Assembly: GCF_003610995.1 (NCBI RefSeq)
Contig: NZ_CP032543.1
Coordinates: forward strand, 1,860,001-1,924,000
From: Streptomyces griseus subsp. griseus
GTDB lineage: Bacteria; Actinomycetota; Actinomycetes; Streptomycetales; Streptomycetaceae
Direction: 5' to 3'
Length of the DNA: 64,000 nucleotides
In this document: positions 11,943 to 20,895 of the stretch, piece after piece
Layout of the letters: each line of letters opens with the position of its first letter
Position numbering within the stretch: the first letter of the stretch is position 1
Made by a program: the position numbers and the translations under genes
The notes under the pieces: model-generated
The model's input: the letters and a program-made list of their open reading frames with translations, nothing else
Told to the model about the DNA's origin: nothing
Database searches by the model: none

Positions 11943-12018
11943 GCCCGGGACCCTAACCGGGCCGCGGAAGCGGGTCACCTCGATAACCGACCGCGGGGCG
12001 GCAGCCACCGGGCAACCG

Positions 12019-12609
12019 CTATCCGGTCAGCTGCGAGGTCGAGGGGACCTTCTCCTTCACCTCGGCGCCCGCGTCCTTCCCTGCGTTCTTGATGCTGTCG
12101 ATGACGCTCTCGAAGGCCCCGATGTCCCCCTCGCCCGCCTTCCCGTCGCGGAGCTTGGTGGCCATCCCCTTGAGCGACTCGATCCCGGCCGTCAGCGGGG
12201 CGACGGCCTTCGACAGCAGCGGGTCGCCCTTGGCGTTCTCCGCGGCCGCCTTGAGCCGGTTGTACGCGAACCCGCCCGCGAGCCCGGCCTTGACGAGGGC
12301 GAAGCGGCGCCCCTCGGCCCCCTTCTTGAAGGTCCCGGCCCGGTACGGCTTCACGATCCACTGGTACGTCGCCCCGGCCGCGAGCCCCGCGTTGGCCACG
12401 AAGCGGGTCTTGGCCAGCCGCTGCTTCTCGGTGGAGGCGGACGGGCTGGCGGCGGGGGCGGACGCGGAGGCACTCGCACCGGTGCGCACCCCCGTACCGG
12501 TCGCGCTGCCGGAATCACCGGAGTCACCGCACGCGGTGGCGGAGACCAGGACGGCGCAGGCGAGCAGGAGCGCCACCAGCGGGCGACGGATCGGTACGGA
12601 ACGGGTCAC
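12019..12609 (-). CDS. putative lipoprotein of unknown function
   Basis: A 196-residue exported protein. The N-terminal signal PLVALLLACAVLVSATACGD contains a lipobox (ATAC) with the lipidated Cys near residue 27. A Ser/Ala/Thr-rich linker follows, then a conserved helical domain with FVANAGLAAGATYQWIVKPY and two similar glycine-rich alpha segments. The GTG start at 12609 has GGGAGG 6 bp upstream. It ends close to the divergent start of the mycothiol enzyme. I do not recognise a function. Confidence 0.7.
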   Translation of the reverse strand: MTRSVPIRRPLVALLLACAVLVSATACGDSGDSGSATGTGVRTGASASASAPAASPSASTEKQRLAKTRFVANAGLAAGATYQWIVKPYRAGTFKKGAEGRRFALVKAGLAGGFAYNRLKAAAENAKGDPLLSKAVAPLTAGIESLKGMATKLRDGKAGEGDIGAFESVIDSIKNAGKDAGAEVKEKVPSTSQLTG

Positions 12610-12747
12610 AGCGGCCTCCCGGGCAGGGCGCGTCACGGGGAGTGACGAACCTCGGCACTCCCGGTCAGACTCGCCCGGCCCCGCACGGCCCGCCACCCGG
12701 TACCGCCATTCGGGTTTCACTGAGGGTAAAGCGGTAACCAGGACCCC

Positions 12748-13041
12748 ATGTCCTACAGAACCCGTTCTTCTGGCAGCAGTTCAGCGGCGAGGATCATCGC
12801 CGTCGTGGCCGACATCCTGGCCTTCATCATCATTCTCTGGATCCTGATGTACCTGCTGGACGCCAACCGGGGCAACGACTTCGTGCAGTGGGTGCACGAC
12901 GCGGCCACCTGGCTGGCGGGCTGGTCGTACGACCTGTTCACGTTCGACGCGGCATGGGCGCGGGTCGTGGCCGGTTACGGTCTCGCGGCCGTGGTCTACC
13001 TGTTCATCGGGCACGCCATCGCCGGCCGGATCCGCCGCTGA
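12748..13041 (+). CDS. small conserved two-helix membrane protein
   Basis: A 97-residue protein with two hydrophobic segments, IIAVVADILAFIIILWILMY (about residues 16-36) and VVAGYGLAAVVYLFIGHAIA (about 73-92), separated by an amphipathic stretch rich in Trp and Asp (VQWVHDAATWLAGWSYDLF). It resembles a widely conserved Streptomyces membrane protein of unknown role. It is convergent with the terpene-cyclase-fold gene downstream. Confidence 0.75.
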   Translation: MSYRTRSSGSSSAARIIAVVADILAFIIILWILMYLLDANRGNDFVQWVHDAATWLAGWSYDLFTFDAAWARVVAGYGLAAVVYLFIGHAIAGRIRR

Positions 13042-13078
13042 CGGCGGGCCGGCCGCACCAACGGTCAGCGCCTACCGG

Positions 13079-14151
13079 CTACCGGCAGCAGTCCGGCTCC
13101 AGGCCGACCGGCAGCCGCTCCCCGGAGAAGACCGCGGTGGTCGCCTCGTCCCCCCGAGTGCGGCCACCGCCAGCAGGAGGGAGCCCGCCGTCCAGGTGGT
13201 GAGCTCCTCGGGCCAGAAGGCCTTGTTGCCCTCGAAGACGTATCCCGTCCAGTACAGCCCGCCCTCGGCGCGCAGGTGCTGGATCGACTGGAGGATCTCC
13301 AGGGCCCGGTCCGATTCCCCGGTCACCCAGAGGGCGAGGGCGAGTTCGCAGCTCTCGCCGCCGGTGACCCAGGGGTTGGGCAGCACACAGCGCACCCCGA
13401 GGCCGGGGACGACGAAGCGGTCCCAGCCCTCCTGGATACGGGCGGTGGCCTCGGCCCCGGTGACGGCGCCGCCGAGGACCGGGTAGTACCAGTCCATCGA
13501 GTAGCGGTTCTTGTCGAGGAAGCGCTCGGGGTGGTCGCGGATCGCGTGGGCCAGCGCCCCGGTCGCCAACTCCCAGTCCGGCTGCGGCTCTTCGCGCCGC
13601 TCGGCGATGGCCAGCGCACAGCGCAGCGCCTGGTGGACGGAGGACGAGCCGGTCAGCAGCGCGTCGTTCACGGCCGTCCCGTCCGCCTCCCGCTTCCAGC
13701 CGATCTGCCCGCCGGGCTGCTGGAGCCGGAGCACGAACTCGATCGCCGCGAAGACCGTGGGCCACATCCGGTCGACGAACGCGTCGTCCCCGGTGGCGAG
13801 ATAGTGGTGCCAGACACCGACGGCCACGTACGCGCAGAAGTTGGTCTCACGGCTGAGGTCGGTCGGCTGTCGCGGGTCGCCGTCGTGGTAGGCGGCGTAC
13901 CAGGAACCGTCGCCGTTCTGGTGGCGGGCCAGCCAGTCGTAGGCGCGCGCCGCCGCCTCGTGCTCGCCTGCCGCGTCCAGCGCCATCGCGGCCTCGGTGT
14001 GGTCCCACGGGTCGAGGTGGTGGCCCCGGAACCAGGGCAGCGCCCCGTCCTCGCGCTGTACGGCCAGGAGCGCGGCGACGGTCTCGGCGGCCTCGGCGGC
14101 GGTCAGGACCCCGGGAAGGACAAGGTGCTCGGTCTGTTCGGGAGTGCTCAC
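13079..14151 (-). CDS. prenyltransferase/squalene-cyclase-fold protein (one apparent frameshift)
   Basis: About 357 residues with the alpha6/alpha6 toroid fold of terpene cyclases and prenyltransferases, with repeats such as DWLARHQNGDGSWYAAYHDG and PWFRGHHLDPWDHTEAAMAL. It lacks an evident DXDD cyclase motif, so a cyclase activity is not claimed. Near the C-terminus the frame changes at six C (13150-13155); one extra base joins LLLAVAALGG to DEATTAVFSGERLPVGLEPD, the natural ending. The GTG start at 14151 overlaps the stop of the methyltransferase by 4 bp. It forms an operon with the methyltransferase and glycosyltransferase upstream. Confidence 0.8.
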
Positions 14152-14879
14152 GCCTCGGCCTTCGGAAGGTGCGGCTTGGTGGCGTACGCGACGAAGCTCT
14201 TGCCGACGACCGGGTTGAGCAGCTGCTCGGCGACCCGGGTGGCGAGCGGCTTCTTCATGATGTCCCAGACCAGGAGCTTGTGGTACGCCCGCACCGGCAG
14301 CGCCTTGTCGTTGTCGACGCCGAAGGCGCACTTCAGCCACCAGTAGGGCGAGTGCAGGGCGTGGGCGTGGTGGGTGCCGTACGGCTTGAGCCCGGCCTCG
14401 CGTATGCGGGCGAGGAGCTGGTCGGCCTTGTAGATGCGGATGTGCCCGCCCTCGACCTCGTGGTACGCGTCGGAGAGGGTCCAGCAGATCTTCTCGGGGC
14501 CGTAGCGCGGGACGGTGACGGCGATGCGGCCGCCTGGCTTGAGGACCCGGACCATCTCGGCGAGGACGCCCTTGTCGTCCGGGATGTGCTCCATGACCTC
14601 GGAGATGATCACGACGTCGAAGGAGTCGTCGGGGAACGGCAGGTTGAGGGCGTCACCCTCCATCGCGGTGGCGGTGGCACCCTCGGGGGCCTCACCGGCC
14701 TCCTTCATCGCCGCGAACCACTTGGCGACCTCGCGGATCTCCTCGGCGTTCTGGTCCAGGGCGACGACCTGCGCGCCGCGCCGGTAACACTCGAAGGCAT
14801 GCCGGCCGGCACCGCAGCCCAGGTCGAGCACTCGGTCGCCTGCGGCGAGCGGGAAGCGGGTGAAGTCGACGGTCAGCAC
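14148..14879 (-). CDS. class I SAM-dependent methyltransferase (Methyltransf_11 type)
   Basis: A 243-residue methyltransferase. Motif I is VLDLGCGAGRHAFE (residues 18-31); the acidic loop is QVVALDQN; the post-I region has GDALNLPFPDDSFDVVIISE; and VLKPGGRIAVTVPRYGPE follows. A C-terminal part with HALHSPYWWLKCAFG may contact a lipid or sugar acceptor. It sits between a GT4 glycosyltransferase and a terpene-cyclase-fold protein in a three-gene operon conserved in Streptomyces, which suggests a joint role in modifying a glycan or glycolipid. That role is inferred from neighbours. Confidence 0.85.
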   Translation of the reverse strand: MLTVDFTRFPLAAGDRVLDLGCGAGRHAFECYRRGAQVVALDQNAEEIREVAKWFAAMKEAGEAPEGATATAMEGDALNLPFPDDSFDVVIISEVMEHIPDDKGVLAEMVRVLKPGGRIAVTVPRYGPEKICWTLSDAYHEVEGGHIRIYKADQLLARIREAGLKPYGTHHAHALHSPYWWLKCAFGVDNDKALPVRAYHKLLVWDIMKKPLATRVAEQLLNPVVGKSFVAYATKPHLPKAEA

Positions 14880-14952
14880 GAGGGCCTGCCTTCGAGGTCG
14901 GAGGTACGGGTTCAGGAAAGCGGGTTACGGCCGCCGGGACACGGCATCGCCG

Positions 14953-16274
14953 TCACCTGCGGGCCGCGGCTTCGCGGACGGCGATCGCCTGACGGTACAG
15001 CTCGGCCGTTCCGGCGGCCGCCCGGGCCCAGGTGAAGTTGGCCAGTACCCGCTCCCGGCCCGCCGCGCCCAGCCGGGCGCGCAGCTCAGGGTCGGCGAGC
15101 AGCCGGGCGAGCGCCCCGGCCAGCGCGTCCGCGTCCCCCGGGGGCACGGCGAGGCAGCTCTCCCCGTCGCGGCCGGAGACCTCGGGGATCGCTCCGCCGG
15201 TGGTGGCGACGAGGGGGTGCCGGTGGCCATGGCCTCGGCGGCGGGCAGCGAGAACCCCTCGTACAGCGACGGCACACAGGAGACCTGGGCGCTGCGCACC
15301 AGGCCGACCAGCTCGGCGTCGCTGATGCCCTTGACGAACTCGACGGCGTCGGTGAGCCCGTGCCGCTCGATGGCCCGGGCGACCGGCCCGTCCTCGGCCC
15401 GCTTGCCGACGACGACGAGGTGGGCGGCGGGGTTCTCCGTACGGAGCTTGGCGAGCGCGTCGACGAGGTGGACCAGGCCCTTGAGGGGGACGTCGGCGCT
15501 GGAGGTGGTGACGATGCGGCCCGGCACCTCGGCGACCGAGGGGTCGGGCGACCAGAGGCCGGTGTCGGCGCCGATGTGGACGACGCTGATCCGGTCCGCG
15601 CGTACGCCGAGGTCCTCGACGATCTCGGCACGGGAGGAGCCGGAGACGGTGAGGACGGTGTCCAGCTTGCGGGCGACGCGCTTCTGCATCCGGGTGAAGG
15701 CGTACCAGCGGCGTACGGAGGCGCGTCGGCGGCGGCTGGTGGCGGCCGCCAGGTCGAGTCTGCGGTCCACGGTGATGGGGTGGTGGATCGTCGTCACGAG
15801 CGGGGCCCCGAGGTCGCCGAGGAGCCCGTAACCGAGGGTCTGGTTGTCGTGGACGACGTCGAACTCGCCGCGCCTGGCCAGGAGATGGCGGCGGGCGCGG
15901 AGGCTGAAGGTGAGCGGTTCGGGGAAGCCGCCGGTCCACATGGTGGCGACCTCGGCCAGGTCGACCCAGTCCCGGTACTCGCCCCACTTCGGCGTACGGA
16001 ACGGGTCGGGCTGCCGGTAGAGGTCGAGGCTGGGGAGCTCGGTGAGCGGAACGCCCTCGTCCAGCACGGGGTAGGGCTGCGCGCCGATGACCTCGACGCT
16101 GTGGCCCAGCCGCGCGAGCTCCCGCCCGAGGTGGCGCACGTAGACGCCCTGGCCACCGCAGAACGGGTTGCCCTTGTACGTGAGGAGCGCGATGCGCAGC
16201 GGCCGGTCACCGGCCCCGTCGGAGGAGCTGCTGTCGCCCGTGCGGGGACTCGTCTCTATGGCCTCAGCGGTCAC
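14953..16274 (-). CDS. GT4 family glycosyltransferase (one apparent frameshift)
   Basis: About 440 residues with a GT-B retaining glycosyltransferase fold. The N-domain has GNPFCGGQGVYVRHLGRELA; the C-domain has GLVHLVDALAKL and the EX7E-type loop SLYEGFSLPAAEAMATGTP that binds the nucleotide sugar. The frame breaks exactly after GTP, at five G on the plus strand (15213-15217); one extra base continues into LVATTGGAIPEVSGRDGESC, which is the expected family sequence. The gene heads the glycosyltransferase-methyltransferase-cyclase-fold operon. Its start lies about 53 bp from the KstR-type site, so it may share control with the divergent TetR gene. Confidence 0.85.
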
Positions 16275-16326
16275 ACTCGGCCCCCTTCTGACTGCGTGTT
16301 CGCCGGAGCGTAACCGGTAGCGCTAA

Positions 16327-16344
16327 TCTAGAACAAGTTCCAGA
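16327..16344. promoter_or_regulatory. KstR-type operator in the divergent glycosyltransferase/TetR promoter
   Basis: TCTAGAAC-AA-GTTCCAGA is an 18-bp inverted repeat with one mismatch, and its core TAGAACAAGTTCCA fits TNNAACNNGTTNNA exactly. It lies between the divergent starts at 16274 and 16546. This position predicts autorepression of the KstR-like gene and possible repression of the glycosyltransferase operon. Confidence 0.7.
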
Positions 16345-16545
16345 CTTCATCGTTCGACGTGCATCGAATCTACCGGCAGGTAGCGACGGTGTGAGGTCCG
16401 GAACAGGTGATTCGCGCCACGGCGGGCGCCCTGGCATGCTGTGCGCGCCCGGACGCATTCGGTACGTCGGCCCGGGCGCGGGATCAACGCCATGGAACGT
16501 GAACGGGGACAGCATGACCACTCACGGATCGCGGAGGGGGGCGGC

Positions 16546-17193
16546 ATGACCGCGGACGCCAGACCGGTGGCGCAGCCGCCGACGGACCGCGCGACACCGC
16601 CGCTCACCGAGCGGCAGGAGGCCCGCCGCCGCCGCATCCTGCACGCCAGCGCCCAACTCGCCAGCCGTGGCGGGTTCGAGGCGGTGCAGATGCGCGAGGT
16701 GGCGGAGGCGGCCGGGGTCGCCCTGGGCACCCTCTACCGCTACTTCCCCTCCAAGATCCACCTGCTGGTCGCCACCATGCAGGACCAGCTCCAGCACATG
16801 CACACCACGCTCCGCAAGCGCCCCCCGGCCGGGGACGACGCGGCCCAGCGGGTCGCCGAGACGCTGATGCGCGCCTTCCGCGCCCTCCAGCGCGAACCGC
16901 ACCTGGCGGACGCCATGGTCCGCGCCCTGACCTTCGCGGACCGCAGCGTGAGCCCCGAGGTGGACACGGTCTCCCGCCTCACGACGGCGATCATCCTGGA
17001 CGCGATGGGCCTGGAGCACCCGACGCCGGAGCAGCTCTCGGCGGTCCGGGTCATCGAGCACACCTGGCACTCGGCGCTGATCACCTGGCTGTCGGGCCGG
17101 GCGTCGATCGCCCAGGTCAAGATCGACATCGAGACGGTCTGCCGCCTGATCGACCTGACCGAGGAGAGCGGATCGGCCCCATGGCGTGGGTAG
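16546..17193 (+). CDS. TetR family repressor, KstR-like
   Basis: A 215-residue regulator. The N-terminal helix-turn-helix reads VQMREVAEAAGVALGTLYRYFPSK, then IHLLVATM. The ligand domain has ADAMVRALTFADRSVSPEVD and VIEHTWHSALITWLSGRAS, which align from memory with mycobacterial KstR (AMTRAYVFADASAASEVD, VWLSNLLAWLTRRAS). KstR represses cholesterol catabolism and is released by a sterol-CoA. ATG 16546 is preceded by GGAGG at 9 bp; ATG 16492 is an alternative. Its own promoter carries a perfect KstR-type site, and four more sites precede lipid-oxidation genes in this window, so a local regulon is likely. The ligand in this organism is unknown. Confidence 0.88.
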   Translation: MTADARPVAQPPTDRATPPLTERQEARRRRILHASAQLASRGGFEAVQMREVAEAAGVALGTLYRYFPSKIHLLVATMQDQLQHMHTTLRKRPPAGDDAAQRVAETLMRAFRALQREPHLADAMVRALTFADRSVSPEVDTVSRLTTAIILDAMGLEHPTPEQLSAVRVIEHTWHSALITWLSGRASIAQVKIDIETVCRLIDLTEESGSAPWRG

Positions 17194-17507
17194 TGGGAGC
17201 AGGACTGCTCCTGGGGTTGCTGATGATCGCCATGGGGACGGCCGCGCTCCGGACAGGCTGGATCGTGCCCACCGCGCGCCGCCATGTGACGAGGCCCCGG
17301 CTTCACGGATGCGGCGTCCTGCTCATGGGCGCCACCCTGGCCGTGCAGAGCCTCACGTACTTCGGGGCCCTGCCGAGCCCTTCCCCTCAGGCCCGCTCCG
17401 CCGGCGGGAACGCGCTGCTGCTCGGCGGGATGCTCCTGCTGCTCGTCAGCCAGTCGCTGCCGAGGCGGCGGGACAGCCCTGCCGGGGCCCGTCCGGATCA
17501 GGGCTGA
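17181..17507 (+). CDS. small three-helix membrane protein
   Basis: A 108-residue hydrophobic protein with helices at about residues 2-25 (VVGAGLLLGLLMIAMGTAAL), 44-62 and 76-92. It overlaps the end of the TetR gene by 13 bp, and its last 62 bp overlap the end of the convergent phosphopantetheinyl transferase gene. Codon use is good up to the overlap. Function unknown; existence moderately sure. Confidence 0.55.
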   Translation: MAWVVGAGLLLGLLMIAMGTAALRTGWIVPTARRHVTRPRLHGCGVLLMGATLAVQSLTYFGALPSPSPQARSAGGNALLLGGMLLLLVSQSLPRRRDSPAGARPDQG

Positions 17508-18138
17508 GGGGCTCCCCGCCGGCGAGCGACGCCGGGGAGGGGACCGGGCAGGCGAGGGCCACCACGGCCGCACGCCGCCGGTCCGTCCACGAGGTCAGCC
17601 GTACGTCGTCGGCCCCGGCCTTGAACCGGGCCTCGCGGCGGACCCACAGCCGCAGCAGTGCGGGGCCGGGGTCCGGCTCGGCGCAGGCGGCCTCCACGTC
17701 GGCCGCGGGCAGCAGCAGCCGCAGGACGGACAGGGGCCCCGGCCGCCGGGTCAGCGGCTCCACGTCGATGCCGACCGGCGCGGGCCCGGCCACCGCCGCC
17801 ACCAGACCGTCGGCGTGGCTGTAGCTGACGCCCAGGCCGGGGCGGCCCGGGAGGTACGGCCGCCCGTGCCCCTCCTGACCGCAGCCGGGGCAGCGCTGGG
17901 CCGGCTCCGCCTCCCCGGGCGGCAGCCCGGTGGCCCGGGAGACGGCCAGCCGCAGCAGCAGCCGGGCCGCCACCACGTCGTCGCGCCGGGCCGGCACCCG
18001 GATGCCCGCCAGCCGACGGCGTTCCCACGGGGCCAGCATGGCCTCGTCCACCTCCCGGCAGGACAGCACCTCCGCGGTGGTGGCCACCAGGACGACGGTG
18101 GCCGGGTCCTGCCCGTACGGCGCAGGCGGGCGGGTCAC
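17446..18138 (-). CDS. 4'-phosphopantetheinyl transferase (Sfp type)
   Basis: A 230-residue enzyme that moves the phosphopantetheine arm of CoA onto a carrier-protein serine. The magnesium site is VGIDVEP (residues 122-128) and the second signature is WVRREARFK (165-173), a variant of WxxKEAxxK. VSYSHADGLVAAV precedes them as in Sfp-like proteins. A CPGCG pair near residue 83 may bind zinc. It begins with GTG 10 bp after the stop of the carrier-protein gene, so it is the third gene of the ligase-carrier-transferase operon and the obvious activator of that carrier. Its 3' end overlaps a convergent small gene. Confidence 0.9.
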   Translation of the reverse strand: MTRPPAPYGQDPATVVLVATTAEVLSCREVDEAMLAPWERRRLAGIRVPARRDDVVAARLLLRLAVSRATGLPPGEAEPAQRCPGCGQEGHGRPYLPGRPGLGVSYSHADGLVAAVAGPAPVGIDVEPLTRRPGPLSVLRLLLPAADVEAACAEPDPGPALLRLWVRREARFKAGADDVRLTSWTDRRRAAVVALACPVPSPASLAGGEPLSPDPDGPRQGCPAASAATG

Positions 18139-18148
18139 CGTCGGCCGC

Positions 18149-18400
18149 TCACTCCGCCGCCGCCTCCGCGAGACCGGCGGAGCCGAGGAAGCGCTCGCCG
18201 ACGCGCGTGAGGGTGCGGAAGTCGTCGATGGTGACCTCCTGGAGGTCGATGGTGGCGCCCGATATCTCCTCCAGGAGATCGATGAACTCCAGGAAGTCCA
18301 TCGAATCGATGAGGCGGGCCTCGATGAGGTCCTCGTCGGCGGCGATGGGGCCGTCGAGTCCGGGGTTCTTCTCGTGGAGCCACGCGATGACTTGTTCCAT
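18149..18400 (-). CDS. stand-alone acyl/aminoacyl carrier protein
   Basis: An 83-residue four-helix carrier protein. The phosphopantetheine attachment site is Ser33 in LIDSMDFLEF, and the following acidic helix (IDLLEEISG) is typical of the recognition helix II. It lies between a class II synthetase-like amino acid ligase and a phosphopantetheinyl transferase, the arrangement expected for a carrier that is loaded with an amino acid rather than a fatty acid. The RBS AAGAGGAG lies upstream of ATG 18400. No modular NRPS or PKS is present, so this is the cluster's only visible carrier. Confidence 0.92.
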   Translation of the reverse strand: MEQVIAWLHEKNPGLDGPIAADEDLIEARLIDSMDFLEFIDLLEEISGATIDLQEVTIDDFRTLTRVGERFLGSAGLAEAAAE

Positions 18401-18521
18401 GGGGAGATCGCTCCTCTTGCTGTTCCGCCGGCCGGGGCGGCGGTACTGGTGACTTCGGGAATCCCGGCAGTGGCCGTGGAGGCCGGTGGTGTCGCGTCGT
18501 CGGCCGCCGGAGCGGCCGACG

Positions 18522-19378
18522 TCAGGATCCGGCGGCGCGGAGCCGCTCCAGAGCCTGCTCGGCGGAGCCGTGGGCGAGGATCATCGCGTGGACCCAGCGC
18601 TCCATCCCGAAGGCCACGCAGGAGCTGTACGCGGGCCCGTGGGAGCCCGCGCCGATGCCCAGCCGCTCGCCGAAGAAGTTGCGGTGGCGGTTCACGGAGG
18701 CGATGGCCGTGCCGTCGGGGGCGCTGTACTCGAACTTCACCGGGTCCAGGGCCATCAGGCGGGCGCGCGATCCGCCGTTGTCGTAGAACGGGTCGTCGGC
18801 GGCCGCCCGGGTCAGGTCCAGCCCCAGCCGTCCGGCCACCTCCTGGATGAACTCCCCGCCGCGCTCCTGGTGTTCGCTCGCACCGTCCTTGGTGCCCAGG
18901 TAGATCACCTCACGCATGTGGAAGCCCCACAGGCGGCGGAGTCCGTCGTAGTGGGTCTCGTTGCGGAAGCAGCGGCCGACCGCCGAGAGCCGCAGCCCGT
19001 CCTCGCCGACGTCCTGGCCCTCCAGGGAGAGCAGCAGGCCGTAACAGGTCGCGGACGGCAGCAGGTGGCCGGTCGGGTCCAGCGGGAGGCCCTGCGGCGA
19101 GCCGCCCGATGCCAGGCCGTCCAGCGTGTCGGGGCCGAACTTTCCGGCGGAGACGCCGAGATGGGGGAAGTTCCGGAAGAAGTCCAGCCGCGCCAGCCCC
19201 TCGGCGGACAGGAGCGGCGGCCCCACGACCTCGGGGCGGCGAGCCGCGCGGCCAGGCCGGTCAGCAGCTCGTCCAGGCCCCGCAGCAGTGCGGTGCGGAC
19301 CGGGTCCAGCGTGATCAGCCCGGCACCGGGGCTCTTCAGCTCGATGCCCGGCAGGGCCGTGATGCTGGATGTGTTCAT
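18522..19378 (-). CDS. amino acid:[carrier protein] ligase, class II SerRS-like (one apparent frameshift)
   Basis: About 285 residues homologous to the truncated seryl-tRNA-synthetase-like enzymes that activate glycine or alanine with ATP and load it on a carrier protein (aa:CP ligases, first described in Bradyrhizobium). It lacks the SerRS tRNA-binding coiled coil. Motif 2 is CFRNETHYDGLRRLWGFHMRE and motif 3 contains AFGMERW. Likely zinc ligands are the Cys in SATCYGL, the Glu in the RNETH loop and the Cys in YSSCVAFG. The first 48 residues (to LAARLAAP) are in another frame; the join is at four G on the plus strand (19233-19236) and needs one base to read EVVGPPLLSAEG. It is first in the operon with the carrier protein and phosphopantetheinyl transferase. 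Confidence 0.85.
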
Positions 19379-19563
19379 GAAACCGCGTCTTTCTCGGTGG
19401 AGGCCGGCGATCGGGGCACCCCACAGGGACGAAGGGATCGCGCCGCCGTGGCGCCGGCCTTCCGGGCGGGGCCGTCACCGGTCGGAGTGCAGGCGAAAGG
19501 GCGGGCCGACGGCCCGTCGCGTCGCCGACCGCACCTGTGGACAGTAGGCCTGTCGCTCTCCTG

Positions 19564-19680
19564 TTGTCTAGACCAAAAATACCGAACGCCAGGTATCGAT
19601 CCATGGCCGGGCAGACGCATAAGCGCATCCCATATCCCCATATGTGCATGGCACTTGACAGTTCGGGCGGTCTGGACCAA
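19564..19680. promoter_or_regulatory. divergent promoter region with paired GTCTRGACCAA palindromes
   Basis: The 419-bp gap between the ligase (start 19378) and the oxygenase (start 19798) contains no gene and is less GC-rich than its surroundings. Two near-identical palindromic motifs, TTGTCTAGACCAA (19564-19576) and GGTCTGGACCAA (19669-19680), lie 105 bp apart. The second sits between a perfect -35 box TTGACA (19655-19660) and the weak -10-like CAATCC at 17 bp, so a protein bound there would cover the core promoter of the plus-strand operon. No regulator is encoded in the cluster, so control in trans is inferred. Confidence 0.6.
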
Positions 19681-19797
19681 TCCTGCTGATCGACGTGGTC
19701 ACGGCTCCTCCCGCCACGGCGCTGCAACCTGTCCTGCCGACCACGGCGCCCCCTCCCCGGGGCCGCCGCACAGGCCGGCCGAGGAGAAGAACCTGCC

Positions 19798-20895
19798 ATG
19801 AACCCCATGACGACCCCCACCCCTCGCCGTCGGCCGCGCCTGCACCGCGCCGCCTCGGACATCCCGTACTTCAGCGCGGACGGTGAGTCGTACCTGGCCC
19901 AGACGACCCTGCGGGAGCTGAAGAAGTCCCGGCCGCTGAGAGTCCTCTCCGAGGAGGACTTCGCCCACTGGCAGACCTACGGCTACGTCATCGTCCGGGA
20001 AGCCGTCCCCGCCGCGGTCGCCGGCCGGCTGCTCGACTTCACCTGGGACTTCCAGGGCCTGGACCCCGGGCGTCCGGAGAGCTGGTACGAGGAGCGGCCG
20101 CTGCGCTCCGAGCTGGACCAGCAGCTGCTCATCTACGGCTTCGTCGAGGCGTACCACCACCAACTGCTGTGGGACAACCGGCAGTCCCAGCGGGTGTACG
20201 ACGCCTTCGTCGACGTCTGGGACTGCGAGGAGCTGTGGGTCACCCTGGACCGGCTCAACCTCAACCCGCCCAACCGGGGCATCCGGGACCGGGCGCTGAT
20301 CGACCCCACCGACCGGGGTTTCGACATCGAGTTGCACTGGGACATCGACACCACGATCGGCGTGCCGCCGCAGCGGGTGCAGGGCATCATCGCGCTCAAC
20401 GACACCCGGCCGGAGACCGGCGGCTTCCAGTGCTGCCCGGAGCTGTTCCGGCAGTTCGAGACCTGGAAGGTGGGCCAGCCCGAGGACCGCGACCCGCTGC
20501 GTCCGGCCATCGACCGGGACGAACTCCCCGTCGTACGGCCGGATCTGCGCCCCGGTGACCTGCTGATCTGGAACGGCCTGCTGGCCCACGGCGTGGCGCG
20601 CAACCTCTCCGAGAGCGGCGTACGGGCCGTGCAGTACCTGTCGATGATGCCCGCGCTGGAGGAGCACGAGCGGCTGCGGAAGTCGCGGGTCGAGTCCTGG
20701 AGGCACCTGCGCACCCCGCGCTGGAACCGCACCCTGGTCGGCGATCCGGTGCTGCACGAGTCCAAGCGCTACCCCACGGCCGAGCTGAACGCACTGGGCA
20801 GCCGGCTGCTGGGGCTCGCCTCGTGGCAGGACCCGGTCGAGGACACGGCGCCCGCCACGGGGACCGAGGAGCCTTCGTGCGCCGTATCTGCCTGA
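19798..20895 (+). CDS. phytanoyl-CoA dioxygenase (PhyH) family Fe(II)/2-oxoglutarate oxygenase
   Basis: A 365-residue non-haem iron oxygenase. The jelly-roll core shows ELHWDIDTTIG, giving the HxD iron ligands, and LIWNGLLAHGVARN, giving the distal His, with Arg in GVRAVQYLS as the likely 2-oxoglutarate anchor. An intact HxD triad points to hydroxylation or desaturation rather than SyrB2-type halogenation, where Asp is replaced. It starts at ATG 19798 after GAGGAGAAG. As first gene of the plus-strand operon facing a carrier-loading operon, it probably oxidises a carrier-bound aminoacyl group. That substrate is an inference. Confidence 0.88.
   Translation: MNPMTTPTPRRRPRLHRAASDIPYFSADGESYLAQTTLRELKKSRPLRVLSEEDFAHWQTYGYVIVREAVPAAVAGRLLDFTWDFQGLDPGRPESWYEERPLRSELDQQLLIYGFVEAYHHQLLWDNRQSQRVYDAFVDVWDCEELWVTLDRLNLNPPNRGIRDRALIDPTDRGFDIELHWDIDTTIGVPPQRVQGIIALNDTRPETGGFQCCPELFRQFETWKVGQPEDRDPLRPAIDRDELPVVRPDLRPGDLLIWNGLLAHGVARNLSESGVRAVQYLSMMPALEEHERLRKSRVESWRHLRTPRWNRTLVGDPVLHESKRYPTAELNALGSRLLGLASWQDPVEDTAPATGTEEPSCAVSA

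Noticed and set aside
13079..14151. Functional terpene cyclase making a hopanoid or similar
   Set aside because: The cyclase-like fold is present but no DXDD motif or other cyclase signature was found.
18522..19378. Seryl-tRNA synthetase or fragment of one
   Set aside because: The tRNA-binding coiled coil is absent, length fits aa:CP ligases, and a carrier protein gene follows directly.
19798..20895. PhyH-type halogenase
   Set aside because: The HxD aspartate is present (ELHWDID); halogenases of this fold replace it with Ala or Gly.
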